NCBI RefSeq assembly: GCF_001431645.1 | Contig: NZ_LLXU01000058.1 | Coordinates: 1-64,000, forward strand | Direction: 5' to 3' | Length of the DNA stretch: 64,000 bases | From: Stenotrophomonas panacihumi | GTDB lineage: Bacteria > Pseudomonadota > Gammaproteobacteria > Xanthomonadales > Xanthomonadaceae | Part shown: piece after piece, positions 29,855 to 39,275 of the stretch | How the letters are laid out: each line of letters begins with the position of its first letter | Position numbering within the stretch: position 1 is the first letter of the stretch | Translations under genes and position numbers: made by a program | Notes under the pieces: generated by a model | Databases searched by the model: none | What the model saw: the letters and a program-made list of their open reading frames with translations, nothing else | Told to the model about the DNA's origin: nothing

Positions 29855-30901
29855 ATGTTGGATCTGAGTTCGCGTCGAGCGGCACGCCTGGCCGTGCCGG
29901 TGCTGCTGCTGGTGGCCCTGGCCGCCTGCTCCAAGAAGGAAGAAGCCCAGCCGGCCGCGGCGACCACGCCCGCCACCGGCGGCGCGGCGACGCCGGCACC
30001 GGCGGCCACCACCCCGGCCGAAGCGCCGGCCGCCACGCCCGATACCGCCGTCTCGGCGCAGGTGCAGGCGATGTCGGTGGACCAGCTGCGCGAAGCCGCC
30101 TCGCTGGCGCTGCGCGAGAACCGCATGTACGCCCCGACCGGCAACAACGCGGTCGAGTACTACCTGGCCCTGCGCGACAAGCAGCCGCAGGACGCCACGG
30201 TGAAGAGCGCGCTGACCGACCTGACGCCGTACACGCTGATCGCCGCCGAGCAGAGCATCAACCGCGAGGACTTCCCGGAAGCCCAGCGCCTGATCGCCCT
30301 GATCGAGAAGGTGGACGACAAGGCCCCGGCGCTGCCGCGCCTGAAGGCCGGCGTCACCAACGGCGTGCAGAACGCGGCCACGCGTACCGCGCAGGAAACC
30401 GAGAAGCTCAAGAAGCAGACGGAAGAGAAGGCCCAGCAGCTGGTGGAGCAGAAGAAGCTCGCCGACCAGCAGGCCAAGGAAGCCGAGGCCGCGCGCCAGA
30501 TCGCCGCGCAGCAGGAAACCGCCCGCGCCGAAGCCGAGCGCCAGGCCGCCGCCAAGCGCGAGGCCGACCAGCGTGCCGCCGCCGCGGCCGCCGCCGCCGC
30601 GCCGAAGCCCGCCGCCTCCGCACCGACCGCCGCCGCGGCTGCCGCCGCCACGCTGCGCCCGATCAGCACGCCGGCACCGCGTTATCCGCCGGAAGCCCTG
30701 CGCGCCGGGACCTCGGGCGAAGTGCTGGTGGAGATCACCGTCGGCACCGATGGCTCGGTGACCAGCTCGCGCGTGCTGCGTGCCAACCCGGCCCGCGTGT
30801 TCGACCGCGAAGCGCTCAACGCCACCAAGCGCTGGAAGTTCGAGCCGGTGGCCGCCCCGGTGACCACCCGCCGCACGCTGTCCTTCAGCCCGGGCACCTG
30901 A
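29855..30901 (+). CDS. Lipoprotein with TolA-like coiled coil and TonB C-terminal domain
   Basis: A 348-residue protein. The signal peptide ends in lipobox LAAC (Cys25, Ser at +2). A Pro/Ala-rich linker (31-66) is followed by a helical region (70-165), a Glu/Gln/Lys/Ala-rich coiled coil (about 178-242), an Ala/Pro stretch (241-266) and a TonB_C domain (about 268-346) with TPAPRYPPEALRAGTSGEVLVEITV and ALNATKRWKFEPV. Ordinary TonB is held in the inner membrane by an uncleaved helix; here a lipobox suggests cleavage and lipidation, and Ser+2 would direct it to the outer membrane. The ATG at 29855 follows AAGGGGGACAC. It may be a structural or signalling relative rather than an energy transducer. 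Confidence 0.82.
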   Translation: MLDLSSRRAARLAVPVLLLVALAACSKKEEAQPAAATTPATGGAATPAPAATTPAEAPAATPDTAVSAQVQAMSVDQLREAASLALRENRMYAPTGNNAVEYYLALRDKQPQDATVKSALTDLTPYTLIAAEQSINREDFPEAQRLIALIEKVDDKAPALPRLKAGVTNGVQNAATRTAQETEKLKKQTEEKAQQLVEQKKLADQQAKEAEAARQIAAQQETARAEAERQAAAKREADQRAAAAAAAAAPKPAASAPTAAAAAAATLRPISTPAPRYPPEALRAGTSGEVLVEITVGTDGSVTSSRVLRANPARVFDREALNATKRWKFEPVAAPVTTRRTLSFSPGT

Positions 30902-30923
30902 TCCCGGCCTGCGACAACCCAAG

Positions 30924-30951
30924 GGCCCGGGATTTTCCCGGGCCTTTTTTT
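30924..30951 (+). terminator. Rho-independent terminator
   Basis: GGCCCGGG (30924-30931) and CCCGGGCC (30937-30944) with loop ATTTT, followed by seven T (30945-30951). It lies 23 nt past the stop of the TonB_C lipoprotein gene. A textbook terminator. Confidence 0.92.
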
Positions 30952-31004
30952 CGCCACTGGCCCATGGCCGCGCGAGCGGATCGGGCTCCATCGGAAGGAC
31001 ATCG

Positions 31005-32495
31005 ATGCGTTTGTACCGTTGGCAGACCCTGCCGCTGTTGCTGTTGCTGCTCACCGCTCCGGCCCTTGCCCGTCCCGCCGCCCCACCGGCCCCGGATTTC
31101 GCCACCCAGCTGCAGGCCGTGGCGCGCTCGCTGGACGGCGCACCGAATGCCGAAGGCCAGGCGGCGATGGAGCGCATGCTCGCCGACCCGCGTTTCGAGG
31201 CACTCGACCCACCGCAGCAGGCCGCCGCCCTCGCCGTGGCCGGCTGGAGCGCGCTGGGCCTGGAGCGCATCGCACAGGCGCGCACGCTGCTGGAACGCGC
31301 CAGCGTCATCGAGCCCTCGGTGGCCGAGATCTGGTACATGCGCGCCGTGGCCGACCACCAGGGTGGCGAGCGCGAGCTGGCCGCGCGGCATCTGGCCAAG
31401 CACATCGGCGCTTCCCCGAAAACGCTGCCGGAGCTGGATGCCGGCGTGGTCTATGCCTTCCTGCGCGACACCGCGCCCGGCGGCGAGGCGCGTCGCGTGC
31501 TGCTGCAGGCGCTGTTCGACGCGAACTGGACGATTGGCGGCACCGCGCCGACCGCCGAGTGGTACGAACTGGCCGTGCTGCAGTACGAAGCCGGCGAGCG
31601 CGCCGCGCTGCCGGCCACGCTGGCCCGCATCGACAGCTCCGACGGCATGGTGCGCCTGCGCACCGACCGCCGCTTCGATGCGTGGGTGGACCGCGCCGCG
31701 CCGCGCTGGAACGTGCGCCACGCGCTGGAGCAGGAGCAGGACGCGCTGCGCGTGACCAACCTGCTCAACCCGGAAGACATGAGCGTGCTGGTGAACCTGG
31801 CCGCGACGATGCTTTCGCTGGGCGACTACGAAGAAGTGCTGCGCATGAGCGGCCAGGTGGATGCGGTGGTCGAGGCGGCGCAGGCCCAGAACGCGCAGCC
31901 GCCGTACACGCACATGGACCAGTTCCTGTGGCTGATGGAGAACCGCGTCAGCGCACTGCGCCGGCTCGGCCGCAGCGATGAGGCCCTGGCGCTGCGCCAG
32001 CGGCTGGGCCAGATGCCCGAACAGGGCCAGCGCAACGTGAGCCAGGCATTGAACCTGGGCGAGATGCTTGTGGGCCTGCAGCGCCCGAAGGAAGCGCTAG
32101 ATGCGATCGCCACGCTGGGTGATGCCTCGCCTTACGGCGAGATGGTGGCGCACATGCTGCACCTGCTGGCCGCGCGGCAGATGCACGACGAAGCCGCCGC
32201 CACCCAGGCCCTGGACTACCTGCGCGCGCACAGCGCCGATGCCCCGCGCATCTGGCTGACCTCGCTGTTGCTGATCGACGCGCAGGACGAAGCCGCTGCC
32301 TTCGTGCGCACCGAGCTGGCCTCGCCGCTGCGCCGCGGCGACATGCTGTTCGACCTGCAGGACCAGCCCGAGCCCGAGCCGCTGCCGGCGTTCGCGCCGC
32401 TGGAGCCGCGCGCGCAGGCGTTGAAGAAGCGCGCCGACGTGCGTGCGGCGATCGACGCGGTGGGCCGCGTGGAGCGTTACGACGTCGAGCTGTAA
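31005..32495 (+). CDS. Secreted TPR-like helical repeat protein
   Basis: A 496-residue protein with a signal peptide (MRLYRWQTLPLLLLLLTAPALA). The mature protein is helical with TPR-like helix pairs, for example AALAVAGWSALGLERIAQARTLLERASVIEPSVAEIWYMRAVA (about 74-116), LVNLAATMLSLGDYEEVLRMSGQV and ALRRLGRSDEALALRQRLG. There is no catalytic motif. It lies just after a terminator and has its own upstream spacer with an AAGGACATCG ribosome site. Function unknown; periplasmic scaffold or peptide-binding roles are possible. Confidence 0.72.
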   Translation: MRLYRWQTLPLLLLLLTAPALARPAAPPAPDFATQLQAVARSLDGAPNAEGQAAMERMLADPRFEALDPPQQAAALAVAGWSALGLERIAQARTLLERASVIEPSVAEIWYMRAVADHQGGERELAARHLAKHIGASPKTLPELDAGVVYAFLRDTAPGGEARRVLLQALFDANWTIGGTAPTAEWYELAVLQYEAGERAALPATLARIDSSDGMVRLRTDRRFDAWVDRAAPRWNVRHALEQEQDALRVTNLLNPEDMSVLVNLAATMLSLGDYEEVLRMSGQVDAVVEAAQAQNAQPPYTHMDQFLWLMENRVSALRRLGRSDEALALRQRLGQMPEQGQRNVSQALNLGEMLVGLQRPKEALDAIATLGDASPYGEMVAHMLHLLAARQMHDEAAATQALDYLRAHSADAPRIWLTSLLLIDAQDEAAAFVRTELASPLRRGDMLFDLQDQPEPEPLPAFAPLEPRAQALKKRADVRAAIDAVGRVERYDVEL

Positions 32496-32509
32496 CGCGC
32501 GAAAAGAAA

Positions 32510-32534
32510 CGCCGGGCATCCAGGATGCCCGGCG
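32510..32534 (-). terminator. Terminator of the four-EF-hand gene
   Basis: CGCCGGGCATCC and GGATGCCCGGCG flank a single base. On the minus strand the hairpin is followed by TTTCTTTTC, so it terminates the EF-hand gene that ends at 32556. It may also serve the TPR gene that ends at 32495 on the other strand. Confidence 0.8.
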
Positions 32535-32555
32535 CTCGATCTTCAAAAGCGGGGA

Positions 32556-33002
32556 TTACATGCCGCTGGAGGCCTGCTTCGCCGCCTTGTCGTGACCGGC
32601 CTGCATTTCGGCCGCGGTGAGCTTGCCGTCGCTGTTGGCATCCATCTTCGCGAACATCTTGGCCGAGCCAGCCGCGTGTTCGGCAGAGGAGATGCGGCCA
32701 TCGCCATCGGTGTCGATGGCCTTGATCTCGTCGGCCGAAGACATCTTCATGCGGTCTGCCTTGTCGCCGGCGCCCTTGGCGGCCCAGTGCGCATCCATCT
32801 CGGCGGCGGTGACGTAGCCGTCCTTGTTGGCATCCATGGCGGTGAACATCTGCTGCGCGCCGGCGGCGTGCTCGGCGCTGGTGACGACGCCATCGTTGTT
32901 GGCGTCCATCTTGTCCATCTTGGCGGAATGGTCGCCGGCCATGGCGAATGCCGGGAGCATCATCGCGGCGCCAAGCGCCAGGTTCATCAGGTTGCGTTTC
33001 AT
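32556..33002 (-). CDS. Secreted protein with four EF-hands
   Basis: A 148-residue protein with a signal peptide (MKRNLMNLALGAAMMLPAFAMA) and four EF-hand loops: DANNDGVVTSAE, DANKDGYVTAAE, DTDGDGRISSAE and DANSDGKLTAAE. All keep the 1-3-5-12 calcium ligands. The arrangement is calmodulin-like in number but with short linkers, so it is probably a periplasmic Ca2+ buffer or sensor. The start at 33002 follows GGAGGGCAGG; the upstream in-frame ATG is not needed for a good signal peptide. It is monocistronic with a terminator downstream. Confidence 0.88.
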   Translation of the reverse strand: MKRNLMNLALGAAMMLPAFAMAGDHSAKMDKMDANNDGVVTSAEHAAGAQQMFTAMDANKDGYVTAAEMDAHWAAKGAGDKADRMKMSSADEIKAIDTDGDGRISSAEHAAGSAKMFAKMDANSDGKLTAAEMQAGHDKAAKQASSGM

Positions 33003-33171
33003 CCTGCCCTCCGCAGGTCGGTGTGTGCGCCGAGCCTGCGCGTGCATTCGTTGCGCCGCCGTCAACCGCATGCGAAACCGCGTGCGCATGGCTGAACCAC
33101 TCCGCGGGGGTGTTGCATGGAAACGGTTTAGCGGACGCCGGCTGGATCAATTGGATACAGCCGCATGAAAA

Positions 33172-33192
33172 AGCCCGGCATTCAGCCGGGCT
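33172..33192 (-). terminator. Terminator of the NatAB-like operon
   Basis: AGCCCGGC (33172-33179) and GCCGGGCT (33185-33192) with loop ATTCA. On the minus strand it is followed by TTTTTCATG. It ends the operon whose last gene stops at 33212. Confidence 0.85.
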
Positions 33193-33211
33193 CTTTCGTC
33201 ACGCGCTTCCG

Positions 33212-34413
33212 TCAGCCGCTGATCGCCAGCCGCTCGTGGTGATAACGCCGCACCGCCGCGAACCACAGCAGCGCCGCCAGGCCGAAGCCCGCGCCGAGAT
33301 ACACCGCCCACACCTGCATGTCGATCGTCTCGTGGCGGGTGATCTTCTGCAGCATCTGGTTCTGCGCCAGGAACGGCACCGCGAAGTGCCACAGCTGGGT
33401 CTTCAGCGGATACACCATCAGCGCGTAGCCCGGCAGCATCGGCAGCAGCATCAGCCAGGTCATGTGGCTCTGCGCTTCCTTCATGCTCTTGGCCGCCGCC
33501 GCCAGGTACGTCAGCAGCGAAGTGCCGATGAAGACCATCGGCAACAGCACGAACAGCATCTGCACCATCGACAGGTAGCTGACGTTGAGCTGGCTCGCCA
33601 TGCCGGTGGCGAACATCGCGCTGAACTTGAACGCCAGCAGCGTCAGCAGCAACGACACCATGCCGATGAAGCACGCCGCGGCGATCTTGCCGCTCACCAC
33701 CGCGCTGCGCGGGGCCGGCGTGGCCAGCAGCGGCTCCAGCGACTGGCGCTCGCGCTCACCGGCAGTGGCGTCGAGGATCAGGTACGCGCCGCCGAGGAAC
33801 GAGGTGATGATGAGCAGCACCGGCAGCAACAGCGACATGTAGAAACCGCGCTTGGCTTCCGCCGTGGCGAGATCCTGCATGCCCACGTCCACCGGGCGGG
33901 CCACCTGTGCATCGATGCCGCGCGCCAGCAGGCGCAACGCGCCGACCTGCTGCCCGTAAGCGCCCAGCGCCGCCTGCAGGCGCGTGCTAGGGATATCGGC
34001 GTCACGCCGCGTGGTATCGCGCAGGATCTCCACCAGTGCCGGGCGACCTTCGCGCCAGGCCTGCGGGTAGTCGTCGCTGATGCGCAGCGCCACGTCGATG
34101 TCCTGGCTGCGGATCGCCGCGGTCAGGTCGTCCGGCGCGGCCACCACGTTCAAGCCCTGCGCCTTGAGGAAGGCGACCAGGTTCGGCGCCGCTTCCGCGT
34201 TGACGGTGGGGATGTCCAGCGGCTTGTCGATCTGCGTCTTCACCCGCGACTCGGCGAGCTTGTTCATGCCCAGGATCAACACCGGGTACAGCAGCGGCGC
34301 GAGCAACAGCGAGAGCAGCAACGTGCGACGGTCGCGCGAGATATCGCGCAACTCCTTGCGCATCACCGTCCACACGGTGGCGAGCAGGCCGCGCTTTTGG
34401 GGTTCCATCTGGT

Positions 34414-34417
<4 letters not shown>
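33212..34417 (-). CDS. natB: ABC-2 type permease, NatB-like
   Basis: A 401-residue permease. One membrane helix near the N-terminus (about 28-46) is followed by a large extracytoplasmic domain (about 50-210). A C-terminal bundle of five helices (FYMSLLLPVLLIITSFLGGAYL, AACFIGMVSLLLTLLAF, VQMLFVLLPMVFIGTSLLTYL and two more) completes the ABC-2 type. The EREREQSLEPLLATP-like block (here ERERQSLEPLLATPAPR) is typical of NatB/CcmB-related Na+ or drug exporters. The ATG at 34417 overlaps the ATPase stop by 4 nt (ATGA). The exported substrate is not evident. Confidence 0.87.
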
Positions 34418-35160
<743 letters not shown>

Positions 35161-35191
35161 GCCGCGTCCTCCATGTGAGCGATGGCGTGCA

Positions 35192-36790
35192 TCAGGGTTC
35201 CCATCCATTGAACGAGGTGAAGGCCGGCACGCGGTTGAGGTTCTGCACGCACGAGGCGTCGAGCGACTTCGCATCACCCTTGTCGAAGAACTGGCCGATC
35301 AGCTTGGGCACGCAGCCCAGCGCCATCACGCTGTGGCCCTGCCCCGGCGCGATGACGTGCTTGCCGTTCGGCAGGTGGGCGAGCACGCGTTCGGCGTAGC
35401 GCGGCGGCGTGACCGGATCGAGCTCGCCGGACAGCAGCAGCACCGGCACGTTGCCGGTGAGCGGCGCGGTGAAGTCGGCCGGCGCGGTGCCACTGGCCCA
35501 GGCCGGGCAGGCGGCGAAGAACATCTGCGCCACTTCCGGGCCGAGCAGCGTGGAGGCGGCGGCCTCGGAAGGCTGGTAGCGGCCGGCATCCTCGGCGCAG
35601 ATCACCGACCACTGCATCAGGCGGTTCATCTGCCCGCCCATCTGGCGATTGGCCAACTGGGCCAGCGACATCAGCGGCTCGTAGCGACCATGCGAGGCCT
35701 CGTCCAGCACCAGCGGCAGCAGCGAGGCCGTCTGCGGGGCGTAGGAGAAGGCGAACGCGAGGCCGACCACCGTGTCGGCGGTGACCTTGCCGTGCGCCAT
35801 CTCGCCGGTGCCCGGGTGGCGGTAGTCCACTTCGACCGGCGCCTCGCGCAGGCGCGCCAGCACATTGCGCAGCTGCTCGTGGGTGTCGGTGGGGAAGCGC
35901 TTGGCGCAGGCGGCATCCTGGCGGCACTGCGCGGCCTGCAGCTTGATCGCATCCTCGAAGGTGGTGGCGAACTCGCCGCCGACCACCAGGTCGTTCGGCG
36001 CCACGCCGTCGATCACCAGCGCACGCACGTGTTCCGGATAGCGCTTGGCGTACTGCTGCGCGACGCGGGTGCCGTAGGAGACACCGACCAGGTCCACGCG
36101 CGGCGCACCGAGCACGGCGCGCACGGCATCGAGGTCGCCGATGGCCTCGGTGGTCGTATAGAAGCGCGTATCGGTGGTGGGCTTGAGCGCGGCGGCACAG
36201 CGGGCGGCGTAGTCGGCGACCACCTTGGCGGCGTCGGTGACATCTTCCTCCGGCAGCGCGAGCGGCTTGCCATCCGGGCCGAGGCATTCAAGCGGGTGCG
36301 AGCCGCCGGTGCCGCGCTGGTCGATGAGGAACACGTCGCGCTGCTTGCGGGTTTCGGCCAGCGCGACCTCGACCAGGCTGGCCACCTCGGTGGCGGACTG
36401 GCCCGGGCCACCGGCGATGAAGAACACCGGCTCCAGGTCAGCGGCGCCGTCGTTCTTGGAATCCAGCCAGGCGATCTTGAGATCGATCTTTCGACCGGTG
36501 GGCGCGGCGGGGTTTTCCGGCACGGCCAGCGTCGTGCACTGCGCCTCCACGTTGCCCGCGGCCTGGGCCGAGGTCAGCGTGCAGGGATGGAACTTGAGCG
36601 AACCGCGCGTGCGGGTAACCGGCGCTTCCTCGGCCACGGCGTGGCGCGGCTTGGGCGCGGCCTTGTTCGGCGCGGCGGCAGTGGCGTCAGTGGCGGCGGC
36701 GGGCGCCGGGTGGCGTGCCTGCCATTGGCGGTATCCGAACAGCGCCGCGACCACCACCAGCGCCAGGATGATCCTGACCTTCTTGGACAT
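35192..36790 (-). CDS. Membrane-anchored alpha/beta hydrolase, tripeptidyl-aminopeptidase / prolyl-iminopeptidase type
   Basis: A 532-residue protein with one N-terminal membrane helix (KVRIILALVVVAALFGY) and then a Pro/Ala-rich stretch. The hydrolase domain has the oxyanion motif GGPGQSA, nucleophile GVSYGTR, acidic residue in GELDPVTPP and His in GQGHSVM. The C-terminal TAP-like domain includes the paired Cys expected for the S33 family (CRQDAAC, CAED, CPAW). It probably cleaves short peptides at the periplasmic face. It is the first gene of an operon with a NatAB-like exporter, which may move peptides or a toxin linked to this activity (inference). The ATG at 36790 follows AGGAAACGCAG. Confidence 0.87.
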   Translation of the reverse strand: MSKKVRIILALVVVAALFGYRQWQARHPAPAAATDATAAAPNKAAPKPRHAVAEEAPVTRTRGSLKFHPCTLTSAQAAGNVEAQCTTLAVPENPAAPTGRKIDLKIAWLDSKNDGAADLEPVFFIAGGPGQSATEVASLVEVALAETRKQRDVFLIDQRGTGGSHPLECLGPDGKPLALPEEDVTDAAKVVADYAARCAAALKPTTDTRFYTTTEAIGDLDAVRAVLGAPRVDLVGVSYGTRVAQQYAKRYPEHVRALVIDGVAPNDLVVGGEFATTFEDAIKLQAAQCRQDAACAKRFPTDTHEQLRNVLARLREAPVEVDYRHPGTGEMAHGKVTADTVVGLAFAFSYAPQTASLLPLVLDEASHGRYEPLMSLAQLANRQMGGQMNRLMQWSVICAEDAGRYQPSEAAASTLLGPEVAQMFFAACPAWASGTAPADFTAPLTGNVPVLLLSGELDPVTPPRYAERVLAHLPNGKHVIAPGQGHSVMALGCVPKLIGQFFDKGDAKSLDASCVQNLNRVPAFTSFNGWEP

Positions 36791-36871
36791 CTGCGTTTCC
36801 TTCCTGAGTCTTCGTTCCACGACGCGGCGGCGCGGCCGATGTGACCGTCCCCCGCTCCCCACTTCAACATC

Positions 36872-37066
36872 TCATGTTTCGTACAGGAAAATCCGTTCGA
36901 TCGCCTCCCCGAACAGGTGGGCGATGCGGAACGCCAGCGGCAGGCTGGGATCGTACTTGCCGGTTTCCAGCGCGTTGACCGTCTGCCGGGACACCCCCAG
37001 TTCCTCGGCCAGCTGGCCCTGCGACCAGCCCTGCCCCTCGCGCAGTTCGCGCAGGCGGTTCTTCAT
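36872..37066 (-). CDS. XRE-family small HTH regulator
   Basis: A 64-residue, single-domain regulator: MKNRLRELREGQGWSQGQLAEELGVSRQTVNALETGKYDPSLPLAFRIA (blocks), ending EAIERIFLYET. It is the compact Cro/CI-type HTH common in Firmicutes (YozG-like) and also seen in Xanthomonadaceae. The ATG at 37066 overlaps the stop of the upstream membrane-protein gene by 4 nt (ATGA), so the two are coupled. It probably regulates its own operon. Confidence 0.88.
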   Translation of the reverse strand: MKNRLRELREGQGWSQGQLAEELGVSRQTVNALETGKYDPSLPLAFRIAHLFGEAIERIFLYET

Positions 37067-37671
37067 TGGTAGCGCCGCCGCAGCCACAGGCTGGCGAGCA
37101 CGCGCACCAGCAGGATGCCGGCGAAGACCCACGACATGGCCGGCTCGGCCTCGACATGGATGAGGCCGAAGCGCTGCAACACCCAGGCGGAGAAGTAGAG
37201 CTGCGGGACGACCAGCGCGGCGATGGCCAGGGATTCGAGCTCGATCTTGCGTTGCAGCTCGTCGGCATCCCGCAGATAGCGCAGTGCGGCGCGCAGGAGC
37301 AGGGCGATGGCGGCGAGGGGCAGCAGGCAGACGAGGGCGACCAGCCACGGGCCGTGCGGGTAGGTGGAGAGCCAGGGCGAGAGGATCAGCAGGGCGAGAT
37401 AGACCAGCAGGCCGGGAGTGGCTTCGCGCAGGTAGCGGCGGGAGAGCTGCTGCTGGAGGCGGTCGGATTCGTCTGGGAGCCACTGCGGGCGCAGCGTGTG
37501 CAGGGCGCAGGCGAGCAGGAGCGCACCCCCCATGCCCCAGGCGAGGCCGGCGGTGAAGTCGTGGTAGCGCAAGGGCAGGCCGAGGGCCGGGAGGTAGGCG
37601 GCTGCGGCGAGGAGCGTGGCGATAACGGCCAGGCCGCGCAGGCGTTTGCTGCGCGAGAGGATTGCGGTCAC
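37063..37671 (-). CDS. Membrane protein coupled to an XRE regulator
   Basis: A 202-residue protein with about six membrane helices (LAVIATLLAAAAYLPALG, LAWGMGGALLLACALHTL, PGLLVYLALLILSPWL, WLVALVCLLPLAAIALLL, LAIAALVVPQLYFSAWVL, WVFAGILLVRVLASLWL). A charged cytoplasmic stretch (YLRDADELQRKIELES) precedes the fifth helix. I chose GTG at 37671, preceded by ACAGGGGCTCCCGCA; a TTG at 37689 is the only longer alternative and has no ribosome site. It is translated before and coupled with the small HTH gene. Such membrane protein plus XRE pairs recur in xanthomonads; the role is unknown. Confidence 0.72.
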   Translation of the reverse strand: MTAILSRSKRLRGLAVIATLLAAAAYLPALGLPLRYHDFTAGLAWGMGGALLLACALHTLRPQWLPDESDRLQQQLSRRYLREATPGLLVYLALLILSPWLSTYPHGPWLVALVCLLPLAAIALLLRAALRYLRDADELQRKIELESLAIAALVVPQLYFSAWVLQRFGLIHVEAEPAMSWVFAGILLVRVLASLWLRRRYQ

Positions 37672-37774
37672 TGCGGGAGCCCCTGTCAATGATGCTTTAC
37701 ATCAGGTTGACGATGGGGCAGGACGTTGTCAAGTGAGCTTTACCGCACAGAACGCCATAGCTGGTAGCCGACTT

Positions 37775-37814
37775 ACAAACTACGGTGCGAATGCTGATGC
37801 ACAAACTTTGGTGC
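37775..37814 (+). repeat. ACAAACT motif, left pair
   Basis: Two copies of a 14-mer: ACAAACTACGGTGC at 37775 and ACAAACTTTGGTGC at 37801, 26 nt apart. The second is embedded in TGCAC...GTGCA. Four related copies occur at 38957-39114. The motif flanks the lipoprotein-like gene at 37975 and the gene-poor stretch after it. Confidence 0.5.
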
Positions 37815-37974
37815 ACGTAATATAGCGCAGCAGGCAAAGTCGCCTCGAACCTCCTCCCCACGGCGAGGCATCCCGCGGCTGAGGATGGAGCACTCGAGGA
37901 AGCTGTCGAGATATCAGTGGAAAATTGGAAGAACCGCCAACAGCCTCAGCCCCGCCGCCTAAGGAACTCACCCA

Positions 37975-38409
37975 ATGAGTAAGACAGTCGGAAAGTCTGT
38001 TAGGTCAGCGGTCGTGGCTGTGGCCGCGGTGCTGGCGACAGCTTGCGCGGCAGCGCCGCCTGTTCCATCTGGCGTGCCTAGCGTATCAATCTGCCGGATA
38101 AATGGAGCCGGAGATCAATACGTCGATAGGAGTGTGACAGTGTCCGGCGTATTTAGAACGGACAGTCTTCACTATGGCTATATTATTGATGAGCAGTGCG
38201 GCGACAGCCAGAATGTCCTCGACATCGGACGTGCGTTCGGAAATCCAGAATACGACGCACTGAATCAAAAATGGCGGCGCCAATGCCTGAAACGTGGCGA
38301 GAAAGGAATCTGTGTGTTCGAAACTGCTGTAGTCATAAGCGGAGTCGTGCGCCGATCCGATCGCATCTTGGTTATTGACGTCGACCATGTTGTGGAGAAG
38401 TCGCTCTAG
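37975..38409 (+). CDS. Small secreted or lipoprotein-like hypothetical protein
   Basis: A 144-residue protein. The N-terminus has a basic start and a hydrophobic run ending LATAC, a weak lipobox, followed by AAAPPVPSGVPS. The mature part has four cysteines and reads SVTVSGVFRTDSLHYGYIIDEQCG...VFETAVVISGVVRRSDRILVIDVDHV. This looks like a small OB-fold-type beta barrel (two SG(V)F/SGVV strands), but I cannot name a family. Codon use is visibly more AT-rich than in neighbours on either side of the island. The start codon has a poor ribosome site (GGAACTCACCC). Confidence 0.6.
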   Translation: MSKTVGKSVRSAVVAVAAVLATACAAAPPVPSGVPSVSICRINGAGDQYVDRSVTVSGVFRTDSLHYGYIIDEQCGDSQNVLDIGRAFGNPEYDALNQKWRRQCLKRGEKGICVFETAVVISGVVRRSDRILVIDVDHVVEKSL

Positions 38410-39275
38410 TTCAGCAGGTCTCTTCGGGCGATAGATGCGCGCCTAGACTTTTTCTTGGAGTGCGGCTCTATGCCGGGCGCAACATCGGCTGAAGGGCCCT
38501 GAGGCGCTGGGATTCGGCAAGCTGCTTAGCCTCTGACACTTAAGCTGAAGGAGGAGGTCGCGGTTGCCGGTGATGTGGCGACAACTTATGGTTTCGATAG
38601 CACAGGTCGTGCTGCGATCCTGTCGGGCATTTTGGATCTACCAGTATCTCAGCTGCCCTGCTCGCCATTGCGACTAGTCGTTGCTTTGCCGGCGACAGGC
38701 CCACGCGAGGGCCTGTCGCCCGGCGTCATCGCCATTGCCCTCACGCTCGGCTTGGCGCTCTGCTCGACCATTTCGGTGGCGGTACATACCTTGCGCCGGC
38801 CGCGCACTTAGGGGATCTACAAGGCACTGTCGCAGTTCACGAGGCCGATCGATCTCTGCCAGTCGCTCCATGGCTACCAGGCCGCGCAGATCGCCACCGA
38901 ACCGCTTGGTGCACCGCCCCACCCCTCGTTCGCTAAGGTCCACCCATCTGTGCAATGCAAACTATGGTGCTGAGGATCGGGCTCCCGATCCTACATATGC
39001 CTATGAAAGTATGGAATTTCTACAAACTATGCTCGATCATACGGCGCACCAATAAGCTCGCATGGTGTCCTTGCATACAAACTTTGCTGGGTGTGGCAGC
39101 ACAAACTATGCCTTTCTGCCCACCGGCGCGATGGATGCCAGGCCGACAGCCGCAACTCGCATCCGGTGCATGACCTTCGGCGCTTCAGCATCAACGCTAG
39201 CCAAGTTGAATTACTTTTTTGGCTCGGAGGACGCAACGCATCCTCCCTGGGGATGGCTAGACGACAGCTGACTGC
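38410..39275. other. Gene-poor, AT-richer stretch
   Basis: 866 bases with no convincing gene. Several short frames exist on both strands (for example 38575-38811 plus and 38674-38955 minus), but they lack proper starts, and none resembles a known family. The last part (38957-39114) holds four ACAAACT motif copies. It may be a decayed gene or a non-coding accessory segment. Confidence 0.5.
38957..39114 (+). repeat. ACAAACT motif, right cluster of four
   Basis: GCAAACTATGGTGC (38957), ACAAACTATGCTCG (39022), ACAAACTTTGCTGG (39077) and ACAAACTATGCCTT (39101). The core CAAACT(A/T)TG is shared with the pair at 37775-37814. All six copies have the same orientation. Together they bracket about 1.1 kb. 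Confidence 0.5.

Noticed and set aside
38564-38677. Possible 37-codon small ORF starting at TTG after AAGGAGGAGG
   Set aside because: The Shine-Dalgarno is good, but the start is TTG, the product is not recognisable and the frame lies in a stretch that looks decayed.
37690-39275. Integron gene cassettes with attC sites, considered because xanthomonads carry chromosomal integrons
   Set aside because: No RYYYAAC/GTTRRRY core pairs with the right spacing were found, and no integron integrase is in the window.
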